DNA of 64,000 nt from positions 124,001 through 188,000 of the forward strand of contig DASRNI010000028.1 of NCBI GenBank assembly GCA_035647455.1, given 5' to 3'. Shown here piece by piece: positions 27,105 to 34,809 of this stretch. Numbering within the stretch: position 1 is the stretch's first letter; every line of letters begins with the position of its first letter. The notes below the pieces were generated by a model. It saw only the letters and a list, made by a program, of their open reading frames with translations, made no database searches and was not told the DNA's origin. The position numbers and the translations under genes were made by a program. The stretch is from UBA1361 sp035647455 (GTDB lineage Bacteria; Bacillota_I; Bacilli_A; RFN20; CAG-826).

Positions 27105-27113
27105 ATTATACCA
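27105..27113 (-). promoter_or_regulatory. Extended -10 promoter, leaderless exonuclease gene
   Basis: On the minus strand TGG-TATAAT, then TGTAGTT, then ATG. The 7-base gap puts the transcription start at the start codon. No ribosome binding site. It diverges from the gpsB promoter. Confidence 0.6.
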
Positions 27114-27132
27114 TATTAAACTTGCCCTTATA

Positions 27133-27161
27133 TTGCACTAAACGTAGTTTACATATATAAT
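27133..27161 (+). promoter_or_regulatory. Promoter of gpsB-rnpB-pgsA unit
   Basis: TTGCAC (27133-27138), 17 bases, TATAAT (27156-27161). An AGGAAG ribosome binding site and ATG (27182) follow. Confidence 0.8.
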
Positions 27162-27181
27162 ATCTGTGCAAGGTTAGGAAG

Positions 27182-27529
27182 ATGAAACAACTTAATTTAG
27201 ATGAACAAAAGTTATTGAAGAAAAAATTCAAAGCTAACGTTAAAGGTTATGACGCACTTGAAGTTGATTTGTTTCTCGACTTAGTGCGTAGTGACTACTT
27301 AGTGATTGGACAAATAACAGCGGAACTAAAAAAAGCGTTGACATCAAACGATACTTTGCAAAAAAGGATCCTCGACTTAGAAGCGAGAAATATTGTTCTT
27401 ACAAAGCGTGTTCAAGATTTAGAATCTCATGTTGAGAAAAAAGGCGTGACACTCGAACTCTTGAAAAAAGTTGATAAGTATGAACGGAAACTTTGGCAAC
27501 TAGGAATAGATCCACAAAAGATTGGTTAA
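27182..27529 (+). CDS. gpsB: GpsB/DivIVA-domain protein
   Basis: 115 residues. The DivIVA N-terminal motif KKKFKANVKGYDALEVDLFLD (about 13-33) is followed by coiled coil to residue 105. GpsB proteins link to membranes and coordinate cell division and wall enzymes. As in Bacillus it directly precedes rnpB (stop at the first base of the RNA), which supports the assignment over other DivIVA paralogues. Confidence 0.85.
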   Translation: MKQLNLDEQKLLKKKFKANVKGYDALEVDLFLDLVRSDYLVIGQITAELKKALTSNDTLQKRILDLEARNIVLTKRVQDLESHVEKKGVTLELLKKVDKYERKLWQLGIDPQKIG

Positions 27530-27879
27530 TATTCGATCTGGATAATTGCTGGTACGAAAGTATTAGAGGAAAGTCCATGCTCGCACTTGCTGTGATGCAA
27601 GTAGTGATTGTGCTAGCGGAAAAAATAACGCTAGGTAGAGAGGAGTCTCTAACGGCGGAAGAAAACCTAAGTTTACGCAAGTGAATATGGTTGACATCCA
27701 TAAAGTGCCACAGTGACGAAGTTAATAGGAAACTATTAAGTGGAACGTTGGTAAACCCCACAAGCGAGAAACCTAAAATTTGGTAAGGGAAATAGCAACC
27801 GAGAAACGAATTGGGCGCTGTATGCGGGAGCATAGATAAATAATTATCCACGACAGAACATGGCTTATAGGATCGAATA
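27530..27879 (+). ncRNA. rnpB: RNase P RNA (type B)
   Basis: Universal segments are present: GAGGAAAGTCCATGCTCGCA, AAGTGCCACAGTGACGAAG, AAACCCCACAAGCGAGAAAC and ACAGAACATGGCTTATAG. The ends pair as P1 (TATTCGATC / GATCGAATA), which sets the boundaries. The AAACCTAAAATTTGGTAAGGG region resembles the Bacillus type B form. It is the catalytic subunit that matures tRNA 5' ends. It lies between gpsB and pgsA with no separate promoter seen, so processing from a longer transcript is likely. Confidence 0.97.
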
Positions 27880-27899
27880 CTCACTCGAAGGAGAAATAA

Positions 27900-28529
27900 A
27901 TGAATTTACCGAATAAATTAACAACGATCAGAATGGCGCTTGTTGTCGCTCTGATTGTCCTTTTAGTTTTTCCGTATAGTTATTTTGCAATTGAAGTACC
28001 TTATGTTTTAAATGGTGCTGTATCACTTGTTTACTTAATCGGGGCAGTTATTTTTATTATTGCGGCAATTACCGACTTTTTTGATGGTTATTTTGCCCGA
28101 AAACTGAATTTAATCACTAATTACGGAAAATTCATGGATCCAATTGCTGATAAACTTTTAGTAAACTCACTATTAATTATTTTAATTGCTCCGCAATTTG
28201 CCTATCATCAGGCCGTTCCGCTTATACTTGTAGTGCTCATGATTGGGCGCGATATTATTGTTGACGGCTTTCGACTTGTTGCGGCTAATCAAAATAAAGT
28301 TTTAGCAGCAAACATTTTCGGGAAAATTAAAACGGTTTTACAAATGATCGCGATTGTTCTTTATTTACTTAATGATTTTCCGTTTTCGAACCAAATGACA
28401 GGAAGCGCACCACCTTTTGTAAGTTTAATAATTATGATTTTAGCAACTGTAGCATCGGTAACATCAGGAATTATTTATATTGCTAAAAATCGTCACGTCT
28501 TAAGTGAAGAAACAAGTGCAGATGAGTAA
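27900..28529 (+). CDS. pgsA: CDP-diacylglycerol-glycerol-3-phosphate 3-phosphatidyltransferase
   Basis: 209 residues, integral membrane. The CDP-alcohol phosphotransferase motif is complete: DFFDGYFARKLNLITNYGKF with MDPIAD (about 60-86). It makes phosphatidylglycerol phosphate and uses the product of GpsA. GAAGGAG precedes the ATG. It overlaps the next gene by 8 bases. Confidence 0.95.
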   Translation: MNLPNKLTTIRMALVVALIVLLVFPYSYFAIEVPYVLNGAVSLVYLIGAVIFIIAAITDFFDGYFARKLNLITNYGKFMDPIADKLLVNSLLIILIAPQFAYHQAVPLILVVLMIGRDIIVDGFRLVAANQNKVLAANIFGKIKTVLQMIAIVLYLLNDFPFSNQMTGSAPPFVSLIIMILATVASVTSGIIYIAKNRHVLSEETSADE

Positions 28530-28992
28530 TAAAGAGAAAGTCATTAAAATTTTAAAAGAAAACAACTTAACACTTGGTGTTGTTGAGTCTTTTACTGGTG
28601 GTCTTTTTTCAAGTAGCATTGTTGACGTAGCGGGCGCAAGTAGTTTTTTTAAAGGCAGCGTTGTTTCGTATAGCAATGAAATAAAAACTAATATCGTAAA
28701 TGTTAGCGCTGAATTAATTCAAGAAGTTGGTGTTGTGAGCGGTAAAGTGGCGTTAGAAATGGCGAAAGGTGGAAAAGCACTATTAAATGTAGATCTTTGT
28801 CTCGCCTTTACTGGTAACGCTGGTCCAACGGTGCTTGATGGCAAAGAAAAAGGCGATGTTTATATCGCGGTTATTTATAAAAATTTAGAAATAGTTGAAT
28901 ATTACCAACTTGATTTTGATCGAAATAGTGTCCGCAAAGAAGGTGTAAAAAAAGGTTGGGATGTGCTTTATCGTGTCTTAAACCAAAAATAA
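28522..28992 (+). CDS. pncC: Nicotinamide-nucleotide amidohydrolase (CinA C-terminal domain)
   Basis: 156 residues: only the CinA/PncC deamidase domain, without the N-terminal MoeA-like half of Bacillus CinA. VVESFTGGLFSSSIVDVAGAS (about 20-40) is the active-site region; the usual ESCTGG reads ESFTGG, keeping Ser. FTGNAGPT (about 94) matches the second motif. It recycles NMN to nicotinate mononucleotide. The pgsA-cinA-recA order is as in Bacillus. A GTG at 28504 is an alternative start. Confidence 0.88.
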   Translation: MSNKEKVIKILKENNLTLGVVESFTGGLFSSSIVDVAGASSFFKGSVVSYSNEIKTNIVNVSAELIQEVGVVSGKVALEMAKGGKALLNVDLCLAFTGNAGPTVLDGKEKGDVYIAVIYKNLEIVEYYQLDFDRNSVRKEGVKKGWDVLYRVLNQK

Positions 28993-29023
28993 AATGTAAT
29001 TATAAATATAGGAGAGAATTATT

Positions 29024-30001
29024 ATGTCAAAGAAAAAAGAAAATGCTGTTCTTGAGGCAACACTCAAGGAAATAGAAAAGTCGTTTGGAAAAGGCGCAAT
29101 TATGCGTCTTGGTGAGCGTCCTGAAATTAATGTTGATGTGATTCCAAGTGGTTCGCTTTTGCTTGATCAAGCTTTAGGTGTTGGCGGATATCCAAAAGGA
29201 AGAATCGTTGAAATATTTGGCCCTGAAAGTAGCGGTAAAACAACGCTTGCATTACATGCAATTGCCGAAGCACAGAAAAAAGGTGGCCAAGCTGCTTTTG
29301 TTGATGCGGAACACGCAATTGATCCGGTTTATGCTCGTAACTTAGGCATTAATATCGATGAACTTATTTTAGCGCAGCCAGATCATGGTGAACAAGCTTT
29401 AGAAATTGTTTTAAAACTTGCCGAAAGTGGTGTCATTGATTTAATTGTTGTTGATAGTGTTGCTGCGCTTGTCCCTGAAGCAGAGCTAACTGGTGAAATG
29501 GGTGACATGCAAGTTGGTTTACAAGCACGACTCATGTCGAAAGCAATGCGTAAACTTGCGGGTATTTTAAACAAAGCCTCGTGTACAGTTATTTTTATTA
29601 ACCAACTCCGTGAAAAAGTTGGGGTAATTTACGGTAATCCCGAAGTAACTTCTGGTGGACGCGCCTTGAAGTTTTATTCGTCAATTAGAGTTGATATTCG
29701 TCGTGGCGAAGCACTTAAAAAGGGTTCGAAGTTAGTTGGTAACATGGCGCGAATTCGTGTTGTCAAAAATAAAGTCGCTCCACCGTTTGCATCTTGTGAG
29801 GTTGAAATCATTTATGGTAAAGGTATTTCGAAAAACAATGAGATACTCCAACTCGCTGTTGATATGGATTTAGTAAAAAAATCAGGTTCATGGTATGAAA
29901 TAGACGGACAAAGTATGGGTCAAGGTAAAGATGCCGCGCAAAAATACTTAGAAGAGCGTCCAGAACTACTTGCTGAGTTAGAAGCAAAAATTAAAGCTTA
30001 G
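29024..30001 (+). CDS. recA: Recombinase RecA
   Basis: 325 residues. Walker A GPESSGKTT is near 68-76, LIVVDSVAAL near 142-151, and INQLREKVGVIYGNPE (L2 region) near 195-210. The acidic C-terminal tail is short. AGGAGAG ribosome binding site. RecX (2.5 kb), recU and mutSL are on the same segment. Confidence 0.98.
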   Translation: MSKKKENAVLEATLKEIEKSFGKGAIMRLGERPEINVDVIPSGSLLLDQALGVGGYPKGRIVEIFGPESSGKTTLALHAIAEAQKKGGQAAFVDAEHAIDPVYARNLGINIDELILAQPDHGEQALEIVLKLAESGVIDLIVVDSVAALVPEAELTGEMGDMQVGLQARLMSKAMRKLAGILNKASCTVIFINQLREKVGVIYGNPEVTSGGRALKFYSSIRVDIRRGEALKKGSKLVGNMARIRVVKNKVAPPFASCEVEIIYGKGISKNNEILQLAVDMDLVKKSGSWYEIDGQSMGQGKDAAQKYLEERPELLAELEAKIKA

Positions 30002-30022
30002 CTATTTTTACTACGATACGAA

Positions 30023-30049
30023 AGGTGCGATGTGATGTCGCATCTTTTT
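30023..30049 (+). terminator. Terminator after recA
   Basis: AGGTGCGA / TCGCATCT stem (8 bp, one wobble) with loop TGTGATG followed by TTTTTG, 22 bases after the recA stop. Confidence 0.8.
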
Positions 30050-30089
30050 GTTTTATTATGTATAATAAAAGATGGTAAAGGAGAACATT

Positions 30090-30455
30090 ATGGATAAAAC
30101 TTTTATTTTAGTTGGACGTGTGTTTGCATACGTTACTAGTGCAATTTACTTTTTGACAATTTTTCTTATTCCTTTAGGTGTTTTAAATATTGTTGCGGGA
30201 AACAAATTAGGTAAAGCCGCAGAAGGTGAATTAACGACAGAAGAAGTGCAAGGTTGGGCAATTTATTTAATTTTTACAACAGTAATCGGAGGAATCTTCG
30301 CACTACTCGGTATTAATGATGCGACAATTGCGATTCAAAGCAATAAAGTATCTGTTGAAGATCAACTTCGCGAATTAAAAAAATTATTTGACGATGGCTT
30401 AATTACAGAACAAGAACACGAAGAACGTCGTGAAAAAATCATTAGTAAACTTTAA
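30090..30455 (+). CDS. Small membrane protein with C-terminal SHOCT-like segment
   Basis: 121 residues. Two hydrophobic segments (about 6-38 and 61-80) precede a short soluble tail. The tail LRELKKLFDDGLITEQEHEERREKII (positions about 93-118) fits the SHOCT motif, thought to mediate oligomerisation. AAGGAG precedes the ATG at 30090; an upstream in-frame ATG at 30072 lacks one. TATAAT lies at 30061-30066. Monocistronic; function unknown. Confidence 0.75.
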   Translation: MDKTFILVGRVFAYVTSAIYFLTIFLIPLGVLNIVAGNKLGKAAEGELTTEEVQGWAIYLIFTTVIGGIFALLGINDATIAIQSNKVSVEDQLRELKKLFDDGLITEQEHEERREKIISKL

Positions 30456-30519
30456 TTATTGCGAATTTAAAAATCAGTTAACAATTTTATTGTAAATTTT
30501 TATTTTAAATAAAAAAACG

Positions 30520-30528
30520 TGTTATACT
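30520..30528 (+). promoter_or_regulatory. Extended -10 promoter of rny
   Basis: TGT-TATACT with a weak TTATTT 17 bases upstream. The predicted start near 30535 coincides with the first hairpin of the leader. Confidence 0.55.
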
Positions 30529-30534
30529 TTATTT

Positions 30535-30686
30535 ACGCATGGAAATGCGTTCACCTAAACACAAAGTTAGGTTATTAATTCTTCTAAATTTACATTAAAC
30601 TTAAAATATTAATAAATAATGGCGTCGTTTAGGACTCAAATTTTACTAATTAAATTACATAGTAATTACAAAGAAAGGAATTTAAA
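30535..30686 (+). promoter_or_regulatory. Structured 5' leader of rny
   Basis: About 150 bases of untranslated leader. Hairpin 1 is ACGCAT-GGAA-ATGCGT (30535-30550), right at the predicted 5' end. Hairpin 2 is ACCTAA / TTAGGT (30553-30572). CCTAAA (30554-30559) can instead pair with TTTAGG (30628-30633), so two alternative folds exist. AAAGGAA precedes the ATG. No known riboswitch is recognised; autoregulation of RNase Y mRNA is a possibility. Confidence 0.45.
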
Positions 30687-32240
30687 ATGGACAAAATTTT
30701 AATAGGCATTTTATCTTTTCTTGTCGGAATTGGTTTAGGACTTTTGCTTTTTTGGTTAATTCCAGTCTTTAAAGCGAAGCAATCGTTGCAAAAATCGCAA
30801 AAAATCGTTAAAGATGCAGAGATTAAAAGTGAGCATATTTTAAAAAATGCTGATTTAGATGCAAAACAAATTCTTTATGAAGGACGACAAGAATTAGATC
30901 GCGAAGACAAAGAACGACGAGGACAAATTAATGAACTACAAAGATTAGTTGTAGAACGTGAAAAGGCGATGGAACGTCGTGATCAAGTGTTACTTAGCAA
31001 AGAACAATCACTTGATGATCGCCATGATAACTTAAGCAGACGGTTAAAAGAAGTTGATAAATTAGAAGAAGAACTTAAAACGAAAATTAATTCAATTTTA
31101 AGTGAACTTGAAAAAGTCGCAAATATGACTGTCGGCGAAGCGAAGGAAGAGTTATATACCCAAGTTAATGCAAAACTTGAACGTGAACTCGCCCTTTATA
31201 TTAAAAATCGTGAAGAAGAAGCGGAAACAACTGCTAATGATACAGCACGTGAAATACTCGCTAATGCGATCGCTAAATATTCACAAGAAGTTACAACGGA
31301 AAGAACGGTTAGCGTTGTTCACTTACCAAATGACGAAATGAAGGGACGAATTATTGGTCGTGAAGGCCGCAACATTCGTTCGCTTGAACAACTTTTAGGT
31401 GTTGATATTTTAATTGATGATACACCAGAAGTTATTACCGTAAGTTCGTTTGATCCGATTCGTCGTGAAACAGCGAGACGTGCTGTTGAAGCACTTGTTA
31501 GTGACGGACGCATTCAACCAAGCAGAATTGAAGAAGTTGTTGAAAAAGTTAAAGGTGAACTTGACGAAGTAATTTTAAAAACTGGGAAAGATGCGGTTGC
31601 TGAACTAGGTATCCCAAACGTCCATAAAGATATGCTCAAATATATTGGCCGTTTAAAATACCGTACTTCATACGGGCAAAGCGCCTTAAAGCATAGTGTC
31701 GAAGTCGCGCATCTTGCTGGGATCATGGCTGCGGAACTCGGCCTAAATATTTTAATGGCAAAACGTGCCGGATTATTCCATGACATTGGGAAAGCTGCTG
31801 ACTTTGAATTAGAAGGAAGCCACGTTGAAATCGGTGCCCGCCTGGCAAAGAAGTATGGCGAAGCTGACTACGTTATTGATGGCATTGAATCGCACCATGG
31901 TGACAAACCAGCACGCTTTATATATTCACAACTTGTGATTGCTGCAGATACACTTAGTGCTGCTCGTCCGGGTGCACGAACGGAAACGCTCGAAAATTAT
32001 ATTAAACGACTCGAACAATTAGAAGAAATATGTAAATCATTTGATGGTGTCCATACAAGTTTTGCGATGCAATCAGGCCGTGAAGTTCGTGTTATGGTTG
32101 TTCCCGATAAAATTGATGATGTTGCAGTGAATAAATTAGCGCGTGAAATTCGTGAGAAAATCGAAGACGAAATGACATATCCTGGTCAAATTAAAGTCTC
32201 AGTTATTCGTGAATATCGTGCGACTGAAGTTGCAAAATAA
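30687..32240 (+). CDS. rny: Ribonuclease Y
   Basis: 517 residues. An N-terminal membrane anchor (about 4-25) is followed by a long coiled coil (30-195), a KH domain (MKGRIIGREGRNIRSLE near 218-234) and an HD domain (HDIGKAADFE near 369). It is the membrane-bound endonuclease that starts mRNA decay in Firmicutes. It heads the rny-ymdB-miaB-ricA-mutS order seen in Bacillus; the RicA-like gene downstream is a known partner. Confidence 0.97.
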   Translation: MDKILIGILSFLVGIGLGLLLFWLIPVFKAKQSLQKSQKIVKDAEIKSEHILKNADLDAKQILYEGRQELDREDKERRGQINELQRLVVEREKAMERRDQVLLSKEQSLDDRHDNLSRRLKEVDKLEEELKTKINSILSELEKVANMTVGEAKEELYTQVNAKLERELALYIKNREEEAETTANDTAREILANAIAKYSQEVTTERTVSVVHLPNDEMKGRIIGREGRNIRSLEQLLGVDILIDDTPEVITVSSFDPIRRETARRAVEALVSDGRIQPSRIEEVVEKVKGELDEVILKTGKDAVAELGIPNVHKDMLKYIGRLKYRTSYGQSALKHSVEVAHLAGIMAAELGLNILMAKRAGLFHDIGKAADFELEGSHVEIGARLAKKYGEADYVIDGIESHHGDKPARFIYSQLVIAADTLSAARPGARTETLENYIKRLEQLEEICKSFDGVHTSFAMQSGREVRVMVVPDKIDDVAVNKLAREIREKIEDEMTYPGQIKVSVIREYRATEVAK

Positions 32241-32242
32241 TT

Positions 32243-33052
32243 GTGATTAAAGTACTTTTTATTGGTGATATAATCGGAAGAGTGGGGCGCGAAAGCGTCC
32301 TCACTTTTCTTAATCCTTTACAAAAAGAACATAATTTTGACTTAATAATCGCGAATGGAGAAAATGCAACGCATGGTGATGGGCTTAACAAAAACCATTA
32401 CAAGTTACTTATTGAAGCGGGAATTAATGTCATTACGCTTGGTAATCATTATGATGGTAAAAAGGAGTTAAGAACTTATATTGATGACGCTCCAGAAATC
32501 GTTCGTCCGCTTAATTTAAAAGAAGGTTATCCGGGCGAAGGAAGTAAAGTTTTTAAAACAAAAGACGGCGTAAAAGTTCGTGTAACAAATTTGCTTGGTC
32601 AAGTGTTAATGAATGACGAAAATTACACTTCCCCGTTTACTGCTCTTGATTCGCTACTTGAACAAGATGAAAAAATAATCCATATTGTTGATTTTCATGC
32701 TGAAGCAACGGGTGAAAAACAAGCATTTGCATGGGAGTATGACGGCAAAGTAGCCACTATTCTCGGTACACATACGCATGTGCAAACAAACGATGATAGA
32801 ATTATGCCAGCAGGCACAGGTTATATTAGTGATGTTGGGATGTGTGGACCGTATGACAGTGTTATCGGTGTTAATCCAAAGGGAGTCGTCAAACAACTTC
32901 GTACTCGTGAAAGAGTGTCGTTTATTTATCCGAAAAGAGGAAGACAACTATTTAGTGCGGTCATTTTGGAAATTAACAAGGCAACAAAGTTGACGAATAA
33001 AATTACAAAAATTAAAATAGTTGGTGAAGAAGATGAAAAAAGCAATCGTTAA
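32243..33052 (+). CDS. ymdB: 2',3'-cyclic-nucleotide phosphodiesterase YmdB family
   Basis: 269 residues, GTG start 2 bases after rny. Metal-binding motifs: GDIIGRVGRE (about 7-16), NGENATHG (about 38-45), LGNHYDGKKE (about 66-75), DFHAEAT and GTHTHVQTND (about 174-183). YmdB is a global regulator affecting motility and biofilm mRNAs in Bacillus and is linked to RNase Y. Overlaps miaB by 20 bases. Confidence 0.94.
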   Translation: MIKVLFIGDIIGRVGRESVLTFLNPLQKEHNFDLIIANGENATHGDGLNKNHYKLLIEAGINVITLGNHYDGKKELRTYIDDAPEIVRPLNLKEGYPGEGSKVFKTKDGVKVRVTNLLGQVLMNDENYTSPFTALDSLLEQDEKIIHIVDFHAEATGEKQAFAWEYDGKVATILGTHTHVQTNDDRIMPAGTGYISDVGMCGPYDSVIGVNPKGVVKQLRTRERVSFIYPKRGRQLFSAVILEINKATKLTNKITKIKIVGEEDEKSNR

Positions 33053-34472
33053 AAATTTACCCTCACTTGAAAAAGCAAGAAGGCGACGACCCGAGCGGAT
33101 CAATTATGAATGCTTTACGCTTGATATTCCGCCATTAGTTGAAGAAAAACTTGCTAATACGAAGTTTTTTATTAGAACTTATGGCTGTCAAGCAAACGTT
33201 CGTGATGAAGAATCAATGGCCGGGTTACTAAATGCGGCAAAAATTGAACGGACCGAAAATGTTAGTGAAGCGAAAGTTATTATTTTAAACACATGTGCAA
33301 TTCGTGAAAACGCTGAACAAAAACTTTTTGGACAAGTTGGTAATTTAAAACAATATAAAACAAAAGATAAAGATACAATTATCATTGTTGCGGGCTGTAT
33401 GGTTCAACAAGAATCTTCGCTCGAAAAACTTTATCGTTCATACCCGCAAGTTGATATTTTCATGGGGACAAACTCCATTCATAAATTACTCGGTTTACTT
33501 AATATCCATCTTGAAACAAAGAAAAAAGTCTTTGATGTAACAAGTGAAGATATTACGATTTACGAAGATGTTCCTACATACCGTATTGTTGAACATAAAG
33601 CTTTTGTAAATATTACTTACGGCTGTGATAAGTTTTGCACGTACTGTATTGTTCCATATACACGGGGAAAAGAAAGAAGTCGAAAAGTTAAAGACATTTT
33701 AAATGAATGCCGGATTTTAATTGCGAGTGGTTACCAAGAAATTACGCTTGTTGGTCAAAACGTAAATGCTTATGGACTCGACTTAAAAGACGGGACGACA
33801 TTTAGTTATATTTTAGAAGAAGTCGCAAAACTTGGTATTCCAAGACTGCGCTTTATTACATCACATCCATGGAACTTTGATGACGAAATGATTGCTGTAA
33901 TTGCGAAGTATCCGAACATTATGAAAAAGATTCACTTACCATTACAATCAGGAAGTGACGAAATATTACGCTTAATGGGGCGTCGATACACAGTTGCTGA
34001 TTACCGTGAATTAGTTGCTAAATTGCGGGCTAAAATGCCGAATATAGCGTTAACGACCGATATTATTGTCGGATTTCCGAATGAAACAGAAGAGCAGTTT
34101 CAGGCAACACTTGATGTTGTTAGTGAAATAACTTACGCAGGTGCTTTTACATTTATATATTCACCGCGTAAAGGTACACCTGCAGCACGAATGGTTGATA
34201 ATGTAACAAAAGAAGCAAAACATCTTCGCTTTAATAAACTCAAGGATATTGTTGAAGAACAAACAGCGGACTACGCTGAACAATTTGTGGGACAAACACT
34301 TAAAGTGCTTGTTGATGGTGTTAGCAAAAGAAGAAAAACAATTTTAACGGGATATAGCGAAGAAGAGAAAGTCGTTCATTTTGCCGGACCACGTTCTTTA
34401 ATTGGTGAAATTATTGAAGTCAAAATAACTGAGTCACGGGTATTTGCACTCTGGGGTGAACGCGTTGAATAA
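33033..34472 (+). CDS. miaB: tRNA-2-methylthio-N6-dimethylallyladenosine synthase MiaB
   Basis: 479 residues. N-terminal cluster cysteines: TYGCQANVRDEE (about 53), NTCAIRENAE (about 90) and AGCMVQQE (about 125). The radical-SAM cluster is YGCDKFCTYCIVPY (about 200-213). The TRAM domain is C-terminal. It adds methylthio to A37, after MiaA (39.1 kb) has prenylated it. Start ATG at 33033 follows GGTGAAGAAG inside ymdB. Confidence 0.95.
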   Translation: MKKAIVKNLPSLEKARRRRPERINYECFTLDIPPLVEEKLANTKFFIRTYGCQANVRDEESMAGLLNAAKIERTENVSEAKVIILNTCAIRENAEQKLFGQVGNLKQYKTKDKDTIIIVAGCMVQQESSLEKLYRSYPQVDIFMGTNSIHKLLGLLNIHLETKKKVFDVTSEDITIYEDVPTYRIVEHKAFVNITYGCDKFCTYCIVPYTRGKERSRKVKDILNECRILIASGYQEITLVGQNVNAYGLDLKDGTTFSYILEEVAKLGIPRLRFITSHPWNFDDEMIAVIAKYPNIMKKIHLPLQSGSDEILRLMGRRYTVADYRELVAKLRAKMPNIALTTDIIVGFPNETEEQFQATLDVVSEITYAGAFTFIYSPRKGTPAARMVDNVTKEAKHLRFNKLKDIVEEQTADYAEQFVGQTLKVLVDGVSKRRKTILTGYSEEEKVVHFAGPRSLIGEIIEVKITESRVFALWGERVE

Positions 34473-34782
34473 CAAATTTAATAAAACGCTAAAAAGTTTA
34501 AAAGAAGTACTGCATGATCATCCGCTTGTGGTCGAATATTTACGCTATAAAGATTTAGTAACAAACAGTCGCGAAATTAATGATTTAGAACAAAGAATAA
34601 AAATTCTCCAACAACTAATGACACAAAACATCAGCGATGAAGCACTTCATCATCAATATAAAACAGAATATTTAGACTTAAAAGCAAAGTACGATAATCA
34701 TCCGTATATCATTAATTACAACAATTTAGTCACGCAACTCAATGACTTACTAACTGAACTAAAAACAATCCTTGATTCATAG
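34465..34782 (+). CDS. ricA: YlbF/YmcA-family protein (RicA-like)
   Basis: 105 residues, nearly all helix. LKEVLHDHPLVVEYLRYKDLV (about 9-29) and DLKAKYDNHPYIINYNNL (about 72-89) match the two helices of the Com_YlbF fold. In Bacillus, RicA with RicF and RicT binds RNase Y and directs its cleavage of operon mRNAs; the location after miaB and before mutS agrees. No other Ric gene is in the window. TTG start at 34465 with GGGGTGA upstream; GTG at 34456 is an alternative. Confidence 0.75.
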   Translation: MNNKFNKTLKSLKEVLHDHPLVVEYLRYKDLVTNSREINDLEQRIKILQQLMTQNISDEALHHQYKTEYLDLKAKYDNHPYIINYNNLVTQLNDLLTELKTILDS

Positions 34783-34794
34783 AATTACCATTTA

Positions 34795-34803
34795 TGGTAA
34801 AAT
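34795..34803 (+). promoter_or_regulatory. Extended -10 promoter, leaderless mutS
   Basis: TGG-TAAAAT is followed by ATCGCT and ATG, a 6-base gap. No ribosome binding site is present between the ricA stop and the mutS start. Confidence 0.55.
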
Positions 34804-34809
34804 ATCGCT

